Under the pieces are notes generated by a model. The model did no database searches, was not told the DNA's origin, and saw nothing but the letters and a program-made list of their open reading frames with translations. Below, piece by piece: positions 57,682-64,000 of a stretch of DNA of 64,000 nucleotides (position 1 is the first letter of the stretch; every line of letters starts with the position of its first letter). Origin of the DNA: Gammaproteobacteria bacterium (GTDB lineage: Bacteria > Pseudomonadota > Gammaproteobacteria > Steroidobacterales > Steroidobacteraceae); assembly GCA_016874235.1 (NCBI GenBank), contig VGUJ01000008.1:1-64000 (forward strand), in the 5' to 3' direction. The translations under genes were made by a program, and so were the position numbers.

Positions 57682-58583
57682 CTGTCCTTTTCGGTTGAAT
57701 TGTCTGCAGGCTCGCCCTCGACAAGTCGAAGATGCGGGGTCTGCGCAGCTCGCACATGGAGCGGTCCGTAGGGCTCGGTCTGCACGATTTCGATCAGCCC
57801 CTCGCGCATCAACTCGAGAATGGCGACAAAGGTGACCGTGACGCCCATTCGACCCTCTTCGGGCTTGAAGAGCTGCATGAAATCGAGGAACGCACCACCG
57901 TCGACTGCCGCGAGCACATCGGTCATGCGCGCACGAGCCGACAAGCGTTCGCGTTGAACATGGTGATGCTGGAACATCGCCGCACGCGAGACGACGTCGC
58001 GGAACGCGAGAATCATTTCTTGCAGCGCAACCTGAGGCAAGCTCGATTGCGGGCGCCGGAAGTCCGTCGCAGCACTCGCAGCCCAGGTGTCGCGTTCCTC
58101 GCGGGGTAACTGGTCGATGCTCTCTGCGGCCTGCTTGAAACGCTCGTACTCTTGCAGGCGACGCACGAGATCGGCTCGCGGATCCGCTTCCTCCGAAATC
58201 ACGTCCCCGGAGCGCGGCAACAGCATGCGCGATTTGATCTCGGCGAGCGTTGCGGCCATCAGCATGTACTCGCCCGCCAGCTCGAGCTGAAGCTCCTGCA
58301 TCAGCTCGATGTAGGTCATGTACTGCTTCGTGATATCCGCGAGCGGAATGTCGAGGATGTCGAGATTCTGTCGACGGATCAGATAGAGCAAAAGATCGAG
58401 AGGACCCTCAAACGCTTCGAGGAAGACTTCCAGCGCCTGCGGAGGGATATACAAATCACGCGGCAGCTGGGTCACGGGCTCGCCTTGCACAAGCGCGAAG
58501 GGCATCTCGCCCTGAGCGGGCGAGTCCGTCGACGGATCCGCATCACTCGGCGTGGGAACCAACTTGAGCTCCGGCTTGGCCAT
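57678..58583 (-). CDS. scpA: segregation and condensation protein A
   Basis: ScpA is the kleisin that bridges SMC heads. The start is MAKPELKLVP at 58583 (301 residues). It has a ~50-residue Pro/Asp-rich tail, the ScpA core FEGPLDLLLYLIRRQNLDILDIPLADITKQYM and the C-terminal winged helix. Its ATG lies one base after the trpS stop. smc is not in this window, although condensin linkage to zipA-ligA is known elsewhere. Confidence 0.94.
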   Translation of the reverse strand: MAKPELKLVPTPSDADPSTDSPAQGEMPFALVQGEPVTQLPRDLYIPPQALEVFLEAFEGPLDLLLYLIRRQNLDILDIPLADITKQYMTYIELMQELQLELAGEYMLMAATLAEIKSRMLLPRSGDVISEEADPRADLVRRLQEYERFKQAAESIDQLPREERDTWAASAATDFRRPQSSLPQVALQEMILAFRDVVSRAAMFQHHHVQRERLSARARMTDVLAAVDGGAFLDFMQLFKPEEGRMGVTVTFVAILELMREGLIEIVQTEPYGPLHVRAAQTPHLRLVEGEPADNSTEKDS

Positions 58584-58584
58584 C

Positions 58585-59799
58585 TCAGGCTCCGCGGAGG
58601 CGCATCGCACTGCGCACCTCGTCCAGAGTTTCGCGGGCCGCTTCGCGAGCCTTTTCGCTCCCCTCATTGAGAATCGCCCGCACGAGATCCGGATTGTCCT
58701 CATACGGCGCCGCGCGTTCGCGCATCGTGGTGGTTTCAGCCATGATTCGATCGATCAACGGCTTCTTGCATTCGAGGCAGCCGATACCCGCACTCTTGCA
58801 GCCGTTTGCCGCCCAATGTCGAGTGGTCTCGTCGGAATACACTTGATGCAGCGACCAGACCGGGCATTTTTCCGGATCACCCGGATCAGACCGTCGCACT
58901 CGCGCAGGGTCGGTCTGCATGGTTTTCAACTTGCGAGCCACTGAGTCCGGCTCTTCCCGAAGTCCCAAGGTATTCCCGTAGGACTTCGACATTTTGCGTC
59001 CGTCGATACCCGGCAATTTGGGCGTCGGCGTCAGCAACACCTGTGGTTCAGGCAGGATCGCCACGCTCGAGCCTTCTAAGTATCCGAGCAGCCGTTCTCT
59101 ATCGGCGACGGTGATTCGGGTATTGCTCTGAACGATCTCACGCGCTTTCTCCAATGCCGCCGCATCACCCGCCTCTTGAAACTTTCGACGCAGATCGCGA
59201 TAGAGCTTGCTGTTGCGACTTCCGAGCTCTCCGATCGCTTTCTCTGCCTTGTCCTCAAAACCGGTTTCGCGACCAAAGAGATGATTGAAGCGCCTTGCGA
59301 CCTCGCGCGTGATTTCGACGTGAGCGATCTGATCTTCACCGACGGGCACGTAGCCCGCTCGATACAACAAGATATCGGCCGACTGTAATAGCGGGTAACC
59401 CAAAAAGCCGTAGGTGGCCAAGTCCTTCTCCTGCAACTCGGCCTGCTGATCTTTGTAGGTCGGTGCCCGTTCGAGCCACGACAGGGGCGTAATCATCGAG
59501 AGCAGTAAGTGCAGCTCCGCATGCTCGGGCACGTGGGACTGCACGAACAGGGTCGACACCCCGGGGTTGAGCCCCGCGGCAAGCCAGTCGATCACCATCT
59601 CGCGGGTGTACTCAGGCAGCGTGCTGGTGTCTTCGTATCCGGTCGTAAGCGCATGCCAATCGGCCACAAAGAAAAAGCACGGAAACTGGTATTGAAGATC
59701 AACCCAATTGCGCAGGGCGCCGTGGTAGTTGCCGAGATGCAGTTGGCCGGTCGGCCTCATGCCGGACAGCACGCGATTGGCTTGGGGGTTACTGCCCAC
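58585..59799 (-). CDS. trpS: tryptophanyl-tRNA synthetase
   Basis: This 404-residue class I synthetase charges tRNA-Trp. The HIGH-type motif is SGMRPTGQLHLGNYHGALRN, the KMSKS motif is KMSKSYGN, and QSADILLYRAGYVPVGEDQIAHVEITREVARRFN lies between. It is longer than E. coli TrpS (about 334) because of an insertion after the mid-domain, as in the larger TrpRS type. The GTG start was chosen; no in-frame ATG lies close upstream. It precedes scpA. Confidence 0.95.
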   Translation of the reverse strand: MGSNPQANRVLSGMRPTGQLHLGNYHGALRNWVDLQYQFPCFFFVADWHALTTGYEDTSTLPEYTREMVIDWLAAGLNPGVSTLFVQSHVPEHAELHLLLSMITPLSWLERAPTYKDQQAELQEKDLATYGFLGYPLLQSADILLYRAGYVPVGEDQIAHVEITREVARRFNHLFGRETGFEDKAEKAIGELGSRNSKLYRDLRRKFQEAGDAAALEKAREIVQSNTRITVADRERLLGYLEGSSVAILPEPQVLLTPTPKLPGIDGRKMSKSYGNTLGLREEPDSVARKLKTMQTDPARVRRSDPGDPEKCPVWSLHQVYSDETTRHWAANGCKSAGIGCLECKKPLIDRIMAETTTMRERAAPYEDNPDLVRAILNEGSEKAREAARETLDEVRSAMRLRGA

Positions 59800-59932
59800 G
59801 ATTCGCCAGCTTACTTGAAGAAGTAGTCATAAATCCTTAATAAGTAACGCATTTTTTATTCACGAGCGCGAAAACCGGCCCGAATCGTTCCATCGCGTCG
59901 GGGATTATAGCGATTGCTCGCTCCACGGCCCG

Positions 59933-60553
59933 TCAAAGTCCGAAGGACTCGAGGCTCCCCCGCCCTTTGCGGACGACCACCGGTGGTTTGGCCGCCAAGT
60001 CGATGACGGTGGTGGGTTCGATCCCGCATGCGCCGCCATCCAACAGCGCATCGAGCTGCGACCCGAGACGTGCCTCAATCTCGTCGGCATCGTTGAGCGG
60101 CAGACCGTCGCCGGGAAGTAAGAGTGTTGAGCTCATGATCGGCTCACCGAGCTCAGCAAGCAGCATCTGCGCCACGCGATGATCAGGTATCCGTATGCCG
60201 ATGGTTCGCCGCTTTTCGTGCTGTAGGCGACGCGGCGTCTCCCGCGTGGCTTCTAACAGGAAGGTGTACGGCCCCGGCGTACAGGCCTTCAACAAACGGA
60301 ACTGCCACGTATCCACTTTCGCAAAGCGCGCGATCTCGGTGAGATCTCGGCAAACCAGGGTGAAGTGGTGGTGTCGATCAGCCTCCCGAATTCGACGAAC
60401 TCGTTCGAGCGCGTCTTTGTCGCCGATATGGCAGCCGAGGGCGTAACAGGAGTCGGTGGGATACGCGATCACACCGCCCTCGCGAACGAGGTCTGTAGCC
60501 TGCCGGACGAGACGTGACTGCGGATCTTTCGGATGGAGGCGAAAACGTTGCAC
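59933..60553 (-). CDS. YciO/Sua5-family threonylcarbamoyl-AMP synthase-like protein
   Basis: The 206 residues belong to the YrdC/Sua5/YciO family: GGVIAYPTDSCYALGCHIGDKDALERVRRIRE, CTPGPYTFLLEAT and GIRIPDH. It closely matches YciO, a paralog of the TsaC enzyme that makes threonylcarbamoyl-AMP for tRNA t6A. YciO's own role is less certain. Position next to trpS and scpAB also fits YciO. It is divergent from bolA with 38 bases between starts. Confidence 0.9.
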   Translation of the reverse strand: MQRFRLHPKDPQSRLVRQATDLVREGGVIAYPTDSCYALGCHIGDKDALERVRRIREADRHHHFTLVCRDLTEIARFAKVDTWQFRLLKACTPGPYTFLLEATRETPRRLQHEKRRTIGIRIPDHRVAQMLLAELGEPIMSSTLLLPGDGLPLNDADEIEARLGSQLDALLDGGACGIEPTTVIDLAAKPPVVVRKGRGSLESFGL

Positions 60554-60591
60554 AGCCGTATGATAGCGGTCTCGCGCACTGAGTCGATGTC

Positions 60592-60855
60592 ATGAACAAC
60601 CCGATACTCTCCCTTCTCGAAGAGCGTCTCACCCGCGCGCTCGCGCCAGACCTTCTGGAGCTCCGCGACGACAGCGCCATGCATGCCGGCCACGTCGGGG
60701 CGCAGGAGGGCGGGCACTTTCATCTAGTCATCCGGTCGAAGAAGTTCGTGGGTCTCGCACCCCTCGCCCGACATCGTTTGGTCTACGAGGCGTTGGGCGA
60801 TTTAAAAGCCGTGGGGGTTCACGCTCTGTCCATCGATGCCCGGATACCGTCATAA
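60592..60855 (+). CDS. BolA-family protein
   Basis: This 87-residue protein has the class II KH-like BolA fold: GGHFHLVIRSKKFVGLAPLARHRLVYEALGDL, including the conserved RHRxVY motif. BolA proteins bind Fe-S clusters with monothiol glutaredoxins or act as stress regulators; no glutaredoxin gene is adjacent. Its ATG is divergent from the YciO gene. The PPIase gene starts 34 bases after its end. Confidence 0.9.
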   Translation: MNNPILSLLEERLTRALAPDLLELRDDSAMHAGHVGAQEGGHFHLVIRSKKFVGLAPLARHRLVYEALGDLKAVGVHALSIDARIPS

Positions 60856-60889
60856 TTCCCCTCCCAACCGTTTTGATCGAGACATGCTC

Positions 60890-61711
60890 ATGAAGATTCT
60901 GCGCCTGATGACCCTGACCACCGCCACCCTGCTGATTGCGGCGTGCCAGCCTAAAGCGGATGCCGCCAAGGACGCCGATGCAGCGGCAAAGAAGCCGGTG
61001 GCAACCCTCAATGGAAAAGCAATCACGCAGGGCGAGTTCGATAGCTTCGTGAAACAAGTATCGGGACGCCCAAGCGCCGATCTCGACGACGAACAGAAGA
61101 AGCGTGCTCTCGATTCTTTGATCAACCTGCGCATTCTCGCGGCCCAGGCAGAAAAAGATGGTCTGCACAAAGAGACTGACCTCGCTGCGCAGATTGAGCT
61201 CACCCGTCTCAACATCCTGCAGCAGGCGCTCGCTGAGAAGTACCTCGAAGGCAAAACGCCGACTGAGCAAGAGCTCAAGGCTGAGTACGACGCGCAGATC
61301 GCATTGATGTCGCGCAACGAATACCGCGCGCGTCACATCCTCGTTCCGACGGAGATCGCGGCCACCCAAATCCTCGAGCGCCTCAAAAAAGGCGATCGCT
61401 TCGAGACCCTGGCCAAAGACTCAATCGACTCCTCGCGCGATCGCGGCGGCGACCTGGGTTGGTTCAGCCCATCAAGCATGGTCAAGCCGTTCGCCGACGC
61501 AGTGATGGCCCTCAAGAAGGGCGAGACCATTGCCAAGCCGGTTCAGACACAGTTTGGCTGGCACGTGATCCGTCTTGACGACGTGCGCGAAGTGCAGCCA
61601 CCTCCGTTCGAGGAAGTGAAGCAGCAACTCAATCAGGCAGTGTTGTCTAAGAAGTTCCGCGCCTACAGCGACGAACTGACCAAAGCCGCCAAGATCGAAA
61701 AGAAGATCTGA
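60890..61711 (+). CDS. lipoprotein peptidyl-prolyl isomerase, parvulin type
   Basis: This 273-residue protein begins MKILRLMTLTTATLLIAAC, a signal peptide with lipobox LIAAC, so it should be a lipoprotein, probably in the outer membrane. A SurA-N-like helical domain (ITQGEFDSFVKQVSGRP) leads to a parvulin domain with YRARHILVPTE and GGDLGWFSPSSMVKPFADAVMALKKGETIAKPVQTQFGWHVIRLDD. It folds outer-membrane or periplasmic clients. An alternative ATG at 60884 adds two residues. It is co-directional with bolA. Confidence 0.9.
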   Translation: MKILRLMTLTTATLLIAACQPKADAAKDADAAAKKPVATLNGKAITQGEFDSFVKQVSGRPSADLDDEQKKRALDSLINLRILAAQAEKDGLHKETDLAAQIELTRLNILQQALAEKYLEGKTPTEQELKAEYDAQIALMSRNEYRARHILVPTEIAATQILERLKKGDRFETLAKDSIDSSRDRGGDLGWFSPSSMVKPFADAVMALKKGETIAKPVQTQFGWHVIRLDDVREVQPPPFEEVKQQLNQAVLSKKFRAYSDELTKAAKIEKKI

Positions 61712-61723
61712 CGATCCGTCTTC

Positions 61724-63781
<2,058 letters not shown>

Positions 63782-64000
63782 TCAGTCGCCTCCAGCGCTG
63801 GCCGCTTCTCGACGCATCTCCGCGAGGCGCGTCTCGGTCAATGCCTGTCCGCGGGAGTCGAGCAGATTCGCTCGTAATCGCTGCGCGAGGGTGTGACCGA
63901 CCGAGAGCAACTTGTCGACGGCGTCACGACCCGAGACGGGACCCGGCAACACCGCAAACAGGTTGATACCGAGGTAACGCATGGAATCCATTGTGGTGAG
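63782..64000 (-). CDS. zipA: cell division protein ZipA, C-terminus only
   Basis: The minus frame is open to the window edge, giving the last 72 residues of a protein whose upstream part lies outside. The LLSVGHTLAQRLRANLLDSRGQALTETRLAEMRREA region fits the FtsZ-binding C-terminal domain of ZipA, which ends with this pattern, and zipA directly before ligA is the normal gammaproteobacterial order. The track's ATG at 63991 is probably internal. Only about the final quarter is visible, so the call depends partly on position. Confidence 0.75.
   Translation of the reverse strand, partial: LTTMDSMRYLGINLFAVLPGPVSGRDAVDKLLSVGHTLAQRLRANLLDSRGQALTETRLAEMRREAASAGGD

Overview
The window looks like chromosomal DNA of a free-living gammaproteobacterium with a high GC content. 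It fits no phage, plasmid or genomic-island pattern: I see no integrase, transposase, CRISPR array or rRNA operon. The lineage call is an inference from gene order. Diagnostic blocks are thrS-infC-rpmI-rplT-pheST-ihfA-merR-tRNA-Pro, gyrA-serC-(serA)-pheA-aroA-cmk-rpsA-ihfB, trpS-scpA-scpB-rluB, zipA-ligA, fabD-fabG-acpP-fabF-mltG-tmk-holB, and ubiG next to a yciK-like gene. Coding density is very high, most co-directional neighbours overlap by ATGA or GTGA, and no stretch over 300 bases lacks a gene.

Layout. 1-3.3 kb: a truncated unknown gene, an endonuclease/exonuclease/phosphatase-fold protein and a FadJ-type beta-oxidation protein. 3.3-9.4 kb (minus): fatty acid synthesis (fabD, fabG, acpP, fabF) followed by mltG, tmk and holB. 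An intrinsic terminator lies between acpP and fabF. The usual neighbours rpmF-plsX-fabH and pabC are not here. 9.5-14.9 kb (plus): eight type II secretion genes, gspG to gspN, divergent from fabD. 14.9-18.8 kb: an alanine-type aminotransferase, an FAD-linked oxidase and a tandem universal stress protein. 18.8-21.3 kb: an MgtC/SapB-DUF4010 membrane protein gene interrupted by one in-frame TAG, and an OprB-like porin with no canonical start codon.

21.3-26.7 kb (minus) is the most distinctive accessory region. It is a tightly coupled set of LeuC-like and LeuD-like dehydratase subunits, an HMG-CoA-lyase-like enzyme, a family III CoA-transferase and a glutaryl-CoA-dehydrogenase-like enzyme. No leucine genes lie nearby. 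I read it as a candidate pathway that isomerises, activates and cleaves a branched dicarboxylic acid.

26.7-40.2 kb: an orphan membrane histidine kinase, tRNA-Pro, the translation/IHF operon (infC probably starts at ATC), tRNA-Val with its own terminator, a molybdenum hydroxylase large subunit coupled to uvrB, and tRNA-Asn behind a promoter with a GC-rich discriminator. 40.2-53.8 kb (minus): ppa, an acyl-CoA dehydrogenase, galU, a ComEA-like protein, ihfB, rpsA, cmk, aroA, pheA, serA, serC and gyrA. 53.9-56.3 kb (plus): ubiG, a squalene/phytoene-synthase-like protein and a YciK-like dehydrogenase. 56.2-60.6 kb (minus): rluB, scpB, scpA, trpS and a YciO/Sua5 protein. 60.6-61.7 kb (plus): bolA and a lipoprotein parvulin. 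61.7-64 kb (minus): ligA and the C-terminus of ZipA, cut by the window edge.

The genome is a housekeeping-rich, streamlined heterotroph that degrades fatty or dicarboxylic acids. All family calls rest on motifs read by eye; no database search was run.
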